Source: Enterobacter asburiae (GTDB lineage Bacteria; Pseudomonadota; Gammaproteobacteria; Enterobacterales; Enterobacteriaceae). Taken from it: a stretch of 64,000 nt of DNA. Below the pieces are notes generated by a model. It was given only the letters and a program-made list of their open reading frames with translations. It was not told where the DNA came from and did no database searches. The position numbers and the translations under genes were made by a program. Numbering within the stretch: position 1 is the stretch's first letter; the number at the start of each line of letters is the position of its first letter. This document shows, one piece after another, positions 43,557 to 52,039 of the stretch. The stretch lies in contig NZ_JAKCMV010000043.1 of the NCBI RefSeq assembly GCF_021440515.1, forward strand, positions 18,140 to 82,139, given 5' to 3'.

Positions 43557-44311
43557 GGCACGCGCTTAGCAACGATAAACAGTCGCGGGAAGGCCAGCAG
43601 TATCTGCCCGTTCTCCTGAAGCGGATACTGCTCTTCCAGGAGCTGGTGATAACGCGTCAGATAATGTTTCCGTTCGCTCTCGTTCAGATCCTGCAACCAC
43701 GGGCGCAGCCCCGTGGCGCTCACCCAGTCGATGATGGCCTGATGCGAACGCATCTGATGGAAATAGGTGGTTCGCCAGATATCCACCTCACAGCCCGCGT
43801 CGGTCAGGATATCGTAATAGGCATGAACGCCGGGCAGCGGCTCGCGGCCCCGGTCGGGATAGCTTTGCTCATACGCCACTTCACGCATCGCCACGTGCGT
43901 CGGCTCCAGCCAGTTATCCGGCATCTGTATCGCCAGCACGCCGTTCAGACCGAGCAGCGAAACCAGATGCGGCAGCAGGTCATAGTGGTCGGGGATCCAT
44001 TGCAGCGAGGCGTTTGCATACAGCAGGTTCAGGGGATGCGCGGGTGTGTATTTTCGGATATCCGATTCAACAAACTGGCAGTCTGGCAGCGCCGCGCGCG
44101 CCTCGTCCAGCATCGCCGGGGAATTATCAACGCCGGTTATCTCAGCCGAGGGCCAGCGGTGGCGGAGTAACGCCGTGCTGTTGCCCGGCCCGCAGCCGAG
44201 ATCGGCGATAGACGTCACTTCATCAAGGGGAATACGGGCGAGCAGTTCAGCGGCGGGGCGAGTGCGTTCAGCCCCGTATTGCAGATAAAGCGAAGGGTTC
44301 CAGTCGGCCAT
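43553..44311 (-). CDS. tam: Tam, trans-aconitate 2-methyltransferase
   Basis: A 252-residue SAM-dependent methyltransferase matching E. coli Tam: motif [20 protein letters not shown], then [61 protein letters not shown]. It methylates trans-aconitate, relieving inhibition of aconitase. The ATG at 44311 gives MADWNPSLY, as in E. coli MSDWNPSLY, and follows AGGAG; the in-frame ATG at 44320 is nearer that site. Confidence 0.94.
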   Translation of the reverse strand: MADWNPSLYLQYGAERTRPAAELLARIPLDEVTSIADLGCGPGNSTALLRHRWPSAEITGVDNSPAMLDEARAALPDCQFVESDIRKYTPAHPLNLLYANASLQWIPDHYDLLPHLVSLLGLNGVLAIQMPDNWLEPTHVAMREVAYEQSYPDRGREPLPGVHAYYDILTDAGCEVDIWRTTYFHQMRSHQAIIDWVSATGLRPWLQDLNESERKHYLTRYHQLLEEQYPLQENGQILLAFPRLFIVAKRVP

Positions 44312-44393
44312 GTTGCGCATCTCCTGTTATCACTGTTCAGCAAGAATAGCACAGGCAGATACCTGCGCCGGGGCAGGTATCTGATGCGATAAC

Positions 44394-44978
44394 TTACAAA
44401 ATCCCTTTCAGGGCAACGTGATAGAGCAGCATGATGGTTTTACCGTCGACGATAAGCCCGGTTTCGACACCGCGCAGCGCCTCGTCCAGCGTCATCTCCA
44501 GCACCTCGATATCTTCGCCTTCCGCTTTTATTCCGCCGCCCAGACCGGCCCGGTCGCGAGGCTGGTATTCCGCCAGGTAAAAATAGAGTTTCTCCGTCAC
44601 CGAACCGGGGCTCATATAGGCCTCAAACACCTTCTGAACGTGCGAAACGCGAAAGCCGGTCTCTTCTTCTGCCTCAGCTTTAATGCGGCTTTCGGGATCC
44701 ATGTTATCCAGAAGGCCCGCCGCCGATTCGATGAGATAGCCGTCGTGGCCGTTGATAAACACCGGAAAGCGGAACTGACGGGTAAGAATGACCGTTTTTT
44801 TGTCGCGATTGTAAAGCAGGATCGTCGCGCCGTTGCCCCGGTCATAGACTTCGCGCGCCTGACGCTGCCATTCCCCGTCCTGGCGTTGCAGCTCGAAGGT
44901 GTATTTCTTCAGGTTGTACCAGTTATCCGACAGGATAGTGCTGTCGATGATGCGTATTTCTGCCTGTTTGCTTTGCAC
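44394..44978 (-). CDS. NudK-like Nudix hydrolase
   Basis: A 194-residue Nudix hydrolase related to E. coli NudK (GDP-mannose hydrolase): VYDRGNGATILLYNRDKKTVILTRQFR and YMSPGSVTEKLYFYLAEY. The Nudix box lies at about 88-109 (GLLDNMDPESRIKAEAEEETGF) with the catalytic glutamates present but Ala in place of the usual Arg/Lys before the first one. It may act on GDP-mannose or another nucleotide sugar. An AAGGAGA site precedes the ATG. It is divergent from a DeoR regulator. Similarity to NudK is only partial, so no symbol is given. Confidence 0.82.
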   Translation of the reverse strand: MQSKQAEIRIIDSTILSDNWYNLKKYTFELQRQDGEWQRQAREVYDRGNGATILLYNRDKKTVILTRQFRFPVFINGHDGYLIESAAGLLDNMDPESRIKAEAEEETGFRVSHVQKVFEAYMSPGSVTEKLYFYLAEYQPRDRAGLGGGIKAEGEDIEVLEMTLDEALRGVETGLIVDGKTIMLLYHVALKGIL

Positions 44979-45065
44979 AATTTATCTCCTTGCGTAGAGC
45001 TGTTATCATAATCAGCATATTCGTGCATTTTCAAGACAAAACATGCAACATCAGGAAAAACCAGA

Positions 45066-45839
45066 ATGCTTACCAGTCAGCGAAAGCAATTGATCCTTGA
45101 ACAGCTCGCCGCCCAGGGGCAGGTGCTCTCCCGCGAGCTTAGCGTGCAGTTTGACGTATCCGAAGACACCATTCGCCGCGACCTGCGCGAGCTGGCGGCA
45201 GAAGGGCGTTTGCAGCGCGTTCACGGTGGCGCGCTGCCGTCGTCCTCCGCGATTGCCCCGTTTGCCGAGCGCAAATCGCTTAAAATCGACGCAAAGAAAA
45301 GCGTTGCCCGCAAAGGCGCGCAGCTGATTTCTGACGGCCAGGTGGTGATTGTCGACGGCGGAACCACTACCACGGAGCTGCTGAGCTTTTTGCCTAACAA
45401 CCTGCGCATCACCGTGGTGACGCACAGCCCGAGCATCGCGCTGGGGCTGGTTGAACATCCGACTATTGAAGTCATTCTGATTGGCGGGCGTCTGTATAAA
45501 CACTCGATTGTGACCGTCGGCGCGGCGGCCATTGAGGGGATCGATAAGATTCATGCGGATATTTTCTTTATGGGCGTAACCGGGATCCACCCGGATGCCG
45601 GATTAACCACCGGCGATTACGAGGAAGCGTGCATCAAACGTGCATTTTCAGGCAGGGCGGCAGAAACCATCGTGCTGGCGTCACCGGAAAAAATTAACAC
45701 CGCGTCGTCGTTTGTGATTGGCGATCTGTCGCTTATCAACACGGTGGTGGTTGAGCCCGATACGGACGCCGCCTGGATGAAAGCGGTGCGGGAGAAGGGC
45801 ATTTCGGTGGTGGTGGCGTCGGATACGGATAGCCGGTAA
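45066..45839 (+). CDS. DeoR-family transcriptional regulator
   Basis: A 257-residue DeoR/GlpR-type repressor: N-terminal HTH (MLTSQRKQLILEQLAAQGQVLSRELSVQFDVSEDTIRRDLRELAAEGRLQRVHGGAL) and a C-terminal sugar-phosphate-binding domain with VIVDGGTTTTELL and FFMGVTGIHPDAGLTTGDYEEACIKR. It is divergent from the Nudix gene; the 87-base gap contains TGCATTTT and AAAACATGCA, a possible operator. Effector unknown, probably a phosphorylated sugar. Confidence 0.88.
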   Translation: MLTSQRKQLILEQLAAQGQVLSRELSVQFDVSEDTIRRDLRELAAEGRLQRVHGGALPSSSAIAPFAERKSLKIDAKKSVARKGAQLISDGQVVIVDGGTTTTELLSFLPNNLRITVVTHSPSIALGLVEHPTIEVILIGGRLYKHSIVTVGAAAIEGIDKIHADIFFMGVTGIHPDAGLTTGDYEEACIKRAFSGRAAETIVLASPEKINTASSFVIGDLSLINTVVVEPDTDAAWMKAVREKGISVVVASDTDSR

Positions 45840-45938
45840 CGGCTTCACTGCCATTTCGGGCCATCGCCTGTCATTGAGACAAAGGTTTTGGCCTAAGTCA
45901 TTTCCTATACTCATGATTTTCCCCACGCAGGTAGAATC

Positions 45939-47231
45939 ATGATGCAACTTAATATCTGTGATTTTGGTGCCGATCCTACGGCTCAGCGCCTCTCCACGCA
46001 GGCGATCCAGCGGGCGATTACCGAAGCGGCCCCTGGCACGACGATAGCGATCCCGGCGGGTCGTTTTCTTTCCGGCGCTATTTTCCTGAAAAGCGGCGTG
46101 ATCCTGCATCTTCACGCTGGCGCGCAGCTTTTGGGCAGCCAGCAGCTTGCTGATTACCCGCTGATAGATACCCGCGTGGCCGGCATTGATATGCGCTGGC
46201 CCGCCGCGCTTATTAATATCGTTGGCTGTCACGACGTCAGCATTACCGGCAGCGGAACTATTGACGGCCAGGGGCGCGTCTGGTGGCAACGCTTCTGGGG
46301 CGATGATGAAAAGAGCGGACTTCTGGGGGAGTACAGCGCCAGAGGGCTGCGCTGGGTGGTGGATTACGACTGCCAACGGCCGCGCAATATTCTGGTCTTC
46401 GAGAGTGACAACATTGCGCTGCGCGACTTTACCAGCCGGGAGTCCGGCTTCTGGAACCTTCATCTTTGCTATTCACGCCGGGTCGTGGTTGAGGGTGTAA
46501 CGATCGCCAATTCAGCAGGGCCAAGCACCGACGGGATCGACATCGACTCCTGTGAACAGGTGAGGGTGGAGCGCTGCGTGGTCGCCTGTAATGACGACAA
46601 TATCTGCATCAAGGCGGGACGCGGCCAGGAGGCAGCGGTGAAAGCCCGCAGCGCCCGGGATATCGTTATCCGCGAGTGTACGCTGAACAGCGGTTCCGGG
46701 ATCACGATTGGCAGCGAAACGTCGGGCGGTATCGAGCGCGTGTTGATTGAACATAATCGCTTTAACGGTACGGGCGTCGGTTTCCGAATTAAGTCAGCCC
46801 GCAATCGCGGCGGCTTTATCCGCGATGTAACGGTGCGTCATCTGCACCTTGTCGACGTCCGTTTTCCTGTGATGATCCAGCTAAACTGGTTCCCACAATA
46901 CAGCTACGGCGATCGTTCAAACCTGGACAGCCAGCCTGAGCACTGGCGCAAACTGGCGGAGGGCGTTGAAGGCGAGGCGGGCCTGACGCGGGTCAGCCAG
47001 CTGCGGCTGGAAAATATCACGGCGCAGCGCTCGGACAACGGCATTTTTTCTCGGGCTTTCTTTATCGAAGGCTACCCTGAACGGCCCATTTTCGCGCTGA
47101 CGCTGGAGTCTGTGAGCATCGACGCCAGCGAGTTCGGCAAAATATCGGGCGTCGAAGGACTGATCTTAAATAACATGCAGGTTTCAGCGGCGGAGGTTAC
47201 GCGGGACGAGAATGACGGATATGAACGGTGA
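45939..47231 (+). CDS. GH28 (polygalacturonase-family) glycosidase, cytoplasmic
   Basis: A 430-residue right-handed beta-helix enzyme of family GH28. The catalytic aspartates are visible as Asp198 (STDGIDIDSC) and Asp219-Asp220 (ACNDDNICIKAG), followed by SGSGITIGSETSGG and RIKSA. There is no signal peptide, so it should act in the cytoplasm on imported oligosaccharides, perhaps oligogalacturonides or rhamnose-linked sugars. It may be expressed with or controlled by the preceding DeoR gene (99 bases away). A second in-frame ATG at 45942 is equally acceptable. Confidence 0.88.
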   Translation: MMQLNICDFGADPTAQRLSTQAIQRAITEAAPGTTIAIPAGRFLSGAIFLKSGVILHLHAGAQLLGSQQLADYPLIDTRVAGIDMRWPAALINIVGCHDVSITGSGTIDGQGRVWWQRFWGDDEKSGLLGEYSARGLRWVVDYDCQRPRNILVFESDNIALRDFTSRESGFWNLHLCYSRRVVVEGVTIANSAGPSTDGIDIDSCEQVRVERCVVACNDDNICIKAGRGQEAAVKARSARDIVIRECTLNSGSGITIGSETSGGIERVLIEHNRFNGTGVGFRIKSARNRGGFIRDVTVRHLHLVDVRFPVMIQLNWFPQYSYGDRSNLDSQPEHWRKLAEGVEGEAGLTRVSQLRLENITAQRSDNGIFSRAFFIEGYPERPIFALTLESVSIDASEFGKISGVEGLILNNMQVSAAEVTRDENDGYER

Positions 47232-47239
47232 TTCTGTGA

Positions 47240-47266
47240 CAACCTGTCTGAAATCCAGACAGGTTG
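47240..47266. terminator. Hairpin between convergent genes
   Basis: CAACCTGTCTG-AAATC-CAGACAGGTTG is an 11-bp perfect stem between the stops of the GH28 and DUF4406 genes. No T run follows on either strand, so it is a weak or Rho-assisted bidirectional terminator at best. Confidence 0.5.
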
Positions 47267-47275
47267 CCTGATGCG

Positions 47276-47635
47276 TTACGCCTGAGGGATTGCGTCGAGA
47301 GAGGTATACACCGTTAATCCCAGTTTCCTCGCCACCTCAATATCCATATCCGCGCCCCGGGATTCGCCCGCTATCCGGTATATCGCATCGCACTTTGTAA
47401 TCAGGCGATGCGCCACCGGGTAGAGCATCGCTTCGCTGATTTCATCACCGACCGCTTTCGACCCCGCCGCGTGCGCCAGCGGCAGCGCCAGCCATTCACC
47501 AATCACCGGCACGTGCCCGAGCTGGTAAACCGCCAGCGCAGACTCTTCCAGCTTTTTAAGATTTGCATCGATACGCGCCTGTACGCCGTCAGTACCGCTA
47601 CGGTACGGGCCAGCGATGAGGATCAGTTGTGTCAT
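47276..47635 (-). CDS. DUF4406 nucleoside-deoxyribosyltransferase-like protein
   Basis: A 119-residue protein opening MTQLILIAGPYRSGT with NLKKLEESALAVYQLGHVPVIGEWLALPLA and a conserved CDAIYRIAGESRGADMDIEVARKLGLTVY. This is the DUF4406 form of the nucleoside 2-deoxyribosyltransferase fold, function unknown. The ATG at 47635 follows AGGAG; the long in-frame upstream extension has no domain support. It is divergent from the second asd gene. Confidence 0.82.
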   Translation of the reverse strand: MTQLILIAGPYRSGTDGVQARIDANLKKLEESALAVYQLGHVPVIGEWLALPLAHAAGSKAVGDEISEAMLYPVAHRLITKCDAIYRIAGESRGADMDIEVARKLGLTVYTSLDAIPQA

Positions 47636-47819
47636 AAATTTCTCCTGTGATGTGTTGAGCAGGCAATGCACGAGAATGCATGAATAAAAGTGTTGTTGCC
47701 TGATTGTTAAGGGATGATGTATGTTAATGTGCAATATCGTGCAGATCCAGGTGTTTTTGTGCATCGATATCGGCAAGCGTAAATGAAGAAAACGTTAAAC
47801 CACTGAAAAGGTCAGAGAG

Positions 47820-48938
47820 ATGAAGCAGGTTGGCATTGTTGGCTGGCGAGGGATGGTCGGTTCTGTATTGCTACAGCGCATGGAAGAAGAGAGTGATTTT
47901 CACGGTATTAACGCGCAATTTTTTAGTACTTCGAATGCGGGTGGCGCAGGGCCCGTTATTGGGTCGGAGACTTTTAAACTGAGGGATGCTTATTCCATCG
48001 GTGCGCTGGCGGAGATGGATTTTATCATCACGTGTCAGGGCGGAGAGTACACAAAAAAAATGTACCCGGCTTTGCTTGAGCATGGCTGGAAGGGTTACTG
48101 GATTGACGCAGCGTCAGCGCTTCGTATGGACGAAAAGGCCTGTATTATTCTCGATCCGGTTAACCGGGCAACGATAGACAGGGCTGTAGAAGACGGGATT
48201 AAGCTGTTCATCGGCGGGAATTGCTCAATAACGTTAAGCCTGATGGGGCTGGCGGGCTTGATTAAAGCCGGTCTTATTGAATGGATGAGCGTCATGACGT
48301 ATCAATCCGCCTCGGGAGCAGGTGCTAAACATGTGCGAGAACTCATCGCGCAAAGCGCGTTCATCAGCAAGCATCTTAACGCCGACGATCTGGAGAGACC
48401 GGGCTCAGTGCTGCCGTTAGTCAATCAGGTGAGTGAACTCATACGCAGCGAGAATATGCCCGTTGAACACTTTGGCGCCCCCTTAATGGGAAGTATCATT
48501 CCCTGGATAGACAGTGATTTAGGTGATGGAAACAGCCGAGAAGAATGGAAAGGTGAAGCTGAAACTAACAAGATTCTGGGATTATCCGCAGGCACCATCC
48601 CGGTTAACGGTTTGTGCGTTCGGGTCGGCGTGATCCGGTGTCACAGTGCGGCCATCACGCTGAAGTTAAAACGCGACGTCGCGGATGCAGAATTTGAAAG
48701 ACTGGTGACAGAATCTCATCCGTGGGTGAAATATGTGCCTAACAATAAAGCCGCGAGCCTCAGCCAATTAACGCCAGCCTCTATAAGCGGCTCGCTTCAG
48801 GTGGGTATCGGTCGTTACAAAAAAATGGCGCTGAACCATGAGCCGATCTATTCGGTACTGACGGTAGGCGATCAGCTGTTATGGGGCGCGGCAGAACCGC
48901 TGCGACGAATGCTGAATATTTTGCTTAAGCGAATTTAA
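47820..48938 (+). CDS. Aspartate-semialdehyde dehydrogenase paralogue
   Basis: A 372-residue enzyme of the Asd family: NADP-binding GIVGWRGMVGSVLLQRM, catalytic Cys135 in IGGNCSITLSLM, base His near 277 in IRCHSAAITLKL, and NGLCVRVGVIRCHS. It should convert aspartyl phosphate to aspartate semialdehyde. It is clearly diverged from E. coli Asd and far from the usual asd neighbourhood (gntU/glgB), so it is probably an extra copy. Its genuine role is uncertain: it could replace Asd under some condition or act on a related acyl phosphate. Confidence 0.88.
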   Translation: MKQVGIVGWRGMVGSVLLQRMEEESDFHGINAQFFSTSNAGGAGPVIGSETFKLRDAYSIGALAEMDFIITCQGGEYTKKMYPALLEHGWKGYWIDAASALRMDEKACIILDPVNRATIDRAVEDGIKLFIGGNCSITLSLMGLAGLIKAGLIEWMSVMTYQSASGAGAKHVRELIAQSAFISKHLNADDLERPGSVLPLVNQVSELIRSENMPVEHFGAPLMGSIIPWIDSDLGDGNSREEWKGEAETNKILGLSAGTIPVNGLCVRVGVIRCHSAAITLKLKRDVADAEFERLVTESHPWVKYVPNNKAASLSQLTPASISGSLQVGIGRYKKMALNHEPIYSVLTVGDQLLWGAAEPLRRMLNILLKRI

Positions 48939-48955
48939 GGTCTGATGATAATTAA

Positions 48956-48984
48956 CGGAGGCACCGGAGAGATTGGTGTCTCCG
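48956..48984 (+). terminator. Weak terminator after the asd paralogue
   Basis: CGGAGGCACC (48956-48965) pairs with GGTGTCTCCG (48975-48984), one G-T pair, with no T run after it. A plausible end of the asd-paralogue transcript. Confidence 0.5.
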
Positions 48985-49136
48985 TGAGAAATTCTTGTAT
49001 CTATGAGAGAACATATTTTCCCATTTTGATCTTCAAGAGACTGATGACATTAATAAAATCTGCATAGATTTTACTCCCCTTTGTATAAATTCCCTGCGAT
49101 GATTATGGTCTTGGAGATTTAACTTAGGGAGAGCCG

Positions 49137-51446
49137 ATGAACATACGTTATCCGGTGCGGAAGGCAGACGGGCGGGACTACAGTGACTATGAGGAGCTAC
49201 TGACCGACCTTGGTAAGAATGCCCACGGGTGGTGGTTACCTGGCGTAAATCATTACTGGCACGGAGGGATTCATGTTGGAATGTCATCGTCGCCGGCCTC
49301 GGTACTGGATCAGGATTCGCCTGAAAAATCGGTGCCGCTCCAGTTCATGATGAACGGTGAGGTGGTGGCATGGCGGGTGAACCGGGATTACGTAAAGATC
49401 GAGTGTAATCAGGAACGCCCCCTGCGCCAGTCCGGCACTTTTGTGCTGGTCAGGTCAGTGTATAAGCCCGACCCGCAGGATGAATCTTCCTGGCTGACGT
49501 TGTTCCAGCTTTATATGGATATTGCGCCTCTATCAGAATTCCCTAAACGCCCGCTCTACAGGGTCACGCAAAAAGGTAACGGGGTGCGAATGCGTAAACA
49601 TTCCCGTTACGATGATAGTCTTGAAAATATTCCAGAAGTCCTGGTAAACAAGCGCGGCCAGGAAAGAACGCTGACGAAGGGTGAAACGCTTTCGGTTCTG
49701 CAACAAAAATCCTTTCTGCTGAAACAACTGCCGGAGCCGTTCGCCCTCGTGCAACGTTTTCAGGACGGTAAGCCCGTAGGCGATCTGTTCTGGGTCTCGA
49801 TGCGCCCGGAATACCTGGAGCCCGAGGGCGAGTGTTCCGTTTGTTTGCCTGAATGGATGCATAGTGCACTAAATCACGGTGTATTTGATGATGTGGTGGT
49901 GCCATCTGTTCCGCTAAAAGTTACGGTGAAAGCAGGGGACCCGGTGGGTTTCCTCGGTGCGCAGGATCTGGTTGGTAGAGATAATCATGTACAGAAGATT
50001 ACTACGGACTATAAAGCGCATATCGAGCTGCTAAGCCTTGATGAACATGTGCCGGATATCGTCGCAAATGTGAAGGGTATCAAAGCGGGCAAACAATTTA
50101 TTAAAATAAAACTTAAAAGGCCGCTATATTTGCGGAACGGGGAGGGAGAAGAAACTAGCTTTGTGCAGATGAGCGTCATTACACGCGCTGATGCAGGAAA
50201 AATTATCCCACGTGATGCCACGTACCCGTTTACGGATAAATCTGGCGTCACATACTTCCAGATACGCCCACATACATGGATGCACCAGAATGATGTGGAG
50301 CAACTTAGCCAGCACGATTTATTGGGACTGAATTTTCAGTGCATTGAAGCTGCACCCACAACCGATTTTACTCGCACACTAGACGAAAGCTGGTTGATTG
50401 AGGCCCTAAAAAGCATTGGTTCTCACTTTGACGGGGAAAAAGGGCCACAAAGCTCACAGGTAAAAATGTTTTATGACAACCTTATACGCAACGCTGAAAA
50501 TAGAAGACCGCCCAGCCCATATCCCGATAGATCTCAAGATGCGCAGCTTTTTAGCGGACTGCATGCTAATCATATGAATATCGCGGGATATGCGCGACGC
50601 CTGATAGTGAAACACGATAGCGACTGGCACAGTACCCGCGAAGATGTAAGATGGGCTTCATTATTTAAAGACACACAGGTCAGTCCTGTCATGCAGCGGA
50701 TTAATGGTGGATTTTTGGATGCGACGCGTTGGATGGATAAGGTGCCTCCCTTCACCAGCCAGCGGTCAGTGTGGCATTTTCATCCGCTTGAGTTTCTTGA
50801 AATATTACGTAGTACAGAGTTTCCCAAGACTCGAGTCTGTGGAGAATTAACTCCTATAGAATTTATTGACTTCTATAATGGAGACAAAATTGACGATATT
50901 GACTATGAAGAGGCAGCAAACGAATTAGGATGCGAAGTAGCAGCAATTAAAGCTGTAGCGAAAACAGAAACTGGGTCTTATGGTTCCTATTTTAAATTTG
51001 AAGATAACGATGATTACGTTCCAGCAATACTATTTGAAAGGCATCACTTTCATAAATATACAAATGGGGAGTATGACCAGTTTGAAGATATATCTAATCC
51101 AGTTGCCGGTGGATATGGTGCAACATCAATACAGTATACAAAGCTTGTCAAGGCCTATGCTTTAGACAAGAAAGCAGCTATGAAATCAGCGTCTTGGGGT
51201 AAGTTTCAGATTTTGGCATCCAACTACGCCGCAGCTGGTTATGCCAGCCCTGAGGATTTTATTTTTGCATTAAGTAAGTCTGAGAAAAATCATTTGAAAG
51301 CCTTCGTTAGCTTCATTAAGGCCGACAAAACTTTGTTACGTTCCATTCGGACTAAAGATTGGGTTTCGTTTGCCAAAAAATATAATGGGCCAAGGCAAAA
51401 AGGGTATGATTTAAAAATGGAGAAAAACTATAATGCATCATTATAA
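49137..51446 (+). CDS. Putative peptidoglycan-degrading effector with C-terminal N-acetylmuramidase domain
   Basis: A 769-residue multidomain protein without a signal peptide. Residues about 30-130 (HYWHGGIHVG ... FMMNGEVVAWRVN ... FVLVRSVYKP) and about 265-300 (VKAGDPVGFLG ... KAHIELLSLD) look like a degenerate M23/LytM fold split by an SH3-like insert (about 145-215). WHFHPLEFLEIL (near 545-560) ends this part. From about 571 comes an N-acetylmuramidase (DUF3380, PF11860-like) domain: candidate Glu611 (KTETGSYGSYF), ILFERHHFHKY, SWGKFQILASNY and FAKKYNGP. It resembles orphan type VI-type effectors; no secretion genes are nearby. The last domain is visibly AT-richer than the first 1.6 kb. 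It overlaps the next gene by 14 bases. Confidence 0.82.
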   Translation: MNIRYPVRKADGRDYSDYEELLTDLGKNAHGWWLPGVNHYWHGGIHVGMSSSPASVLDQDSPEKSVPLQFMMNGEVVAWRVNRDYVKIECNQERPLRQSGTFVLVRSVYKPDPQDESSWLTLFQLYMDIAPLSEFPKRPLYRVTQKGNGVRMRKHSRYDDSLENIPEVLVNKRGQERTLTKGETLSVLQQKSFLLKQLPEPFALVQRFQDGKPVGDLFWVSMRPEYLEPEGECSVCLPEWMHSALNHGVFDDVVVPSVPLKVTVKAGDPVGFLGAQDLVGRDNHVQKITTDYKAHIELLSLDEHVPDIVANVKGIKAGKQFIKIKLKRPLYLRNGEGEETSFVQMSVITRADAGKIIPRDATYPFTDKSGVTYFQIRPHTWMHQNDVEQLSQHDLLGLNFQCIEAAPTTDFTRTLDESWLIEALKSIGSHFDGEKGPQSSQVKMFYDNLIRNAENRRPPSPYPDRSQDAQLFSGLHANHMNIAGYARRLIVKHDSDWHSTREDVRWASLFKDTQVSPVMQRINGGFLDATRWMDKVPPFTSQRSVWHFHPLEFLEILRSTEFPKTRVCGELTPIEFIDFYNGDKIDDIDYEEAANELGCEVAAIKAVAKTETGSYGSYFKFEDNDDYVPAILFERHHFHKYTNGEYDQFEDISNPVAGGYGATSIQYTKLVKAYALDKKAAMKSASWGKFQILASNYAAAGYASPEDFIFALSKSEKNHLKAFVSFIKADKTLLRSIRTKDWVSFAKKYNGPRQKGYDLKMEKNYNASL

Positions 51447-51876
51447 GTTCCTTGTGTTAGCTGCAATGCTTTTTTGTGGCGCATCGCTTGCTCAAGATGA
51501 GTATTTTGCATGCGACACCGTAAAAGGAGCAATCAAATTAGAAGAAAGCGAAGGTGTACTTCGATATACCTTAACGAAAGACAGCAAAAAAGAATTTAAC
51601 TACGAGTCTAAAGATAATAAATTTTCAAATTTCAAATATAATCATTATTCGCGTTTTCAAACTGATTATTTCAATGTATCGTTTGTTAATGCAGGATATC
51701 AATATACCATATTCAGTAATTATGAAGATGAGAATGAAAGACGTGGGATTAGCGTTAAGAATCTGACGAGTAAAAAGGAATCTATTTACAATTGCAAATC
51801 CATAGGCATTGACCGCCTTAGTGATTTGTCGTCAAAATTAACCTGTGATAAGGACTCAGCTCTTGGGTGCGAGTAG
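51433..51876 (+). CDS. Exported candidate immunity protein 1
   Basis: A 147-residue protein with a signal peptide (MHHYKFLVLAAMLFCGASLA, cut before QDEY) and four later cysteines (FACDT, YNCKS, LTCDKDSALGC), so two periplasmic disulfides are likely. It starts inside the effector gene, an arrangement that couples a toxin to its antidote. Periplasmic location fits a blocker of a cell-wall-cutting effector. AT-rich. No domain recognised; immunity function is inferred from position and export only. Confidence 0.75.
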   Translation: MHHYKFLVLAAMLFCGASLAQDEYFACDTVKGAIKLEESEGVLRYTLTKDSKKEFNYESKDNKFSNFKYNHYSRFQTDYFNVSFVNAGYQYTIFSNYEDENERRGISVKNLTSKKESIYNCKSIGIDRLSDLSSKLTCDKDSALGCE

Positions 51877-51903
51877 CGCCAAGTAAGTCTCTGATACTCC
51901 TAC

Positions 51904-51976
51904 GTAAACGAGGCAAAATGGTCACTGTGGGGAAGTATCTCATGCAGTGACCATTTTGCGGAAATTCATCAATCGA
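51904..51976 (+). repeat. 74-bp island repeat, copy 1, with long hairpin
   Basis: Starts GTAAACGAGGCAAAATGGTC and ends CAATCGAT (about 51904-51977); contains a perfect 15-bp stem GCAAAATGGTCACTG (51913-51927) with CAGTGACCATTTTGC (51945-51959). A copy (60 of 74 bases identical) lies at 52771. It follows immunity gene 1. It could terminate transcription or mark a recombination joint. Confidence 0.75.
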
Positions 51977-52039
51977 TGCACTTGATTAACTGTGAATGGG
52001 GTGTTTTCTTCTTTCATGTGATTATTACCCTTAGGATAG

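Noticed and set aside
47640..47815. Repeated GTGCA/TGCAC words between DUF4406 and the asd paralogue as an operator
   Set aside because: Short words with irregular spacing; no known regulator next to them.
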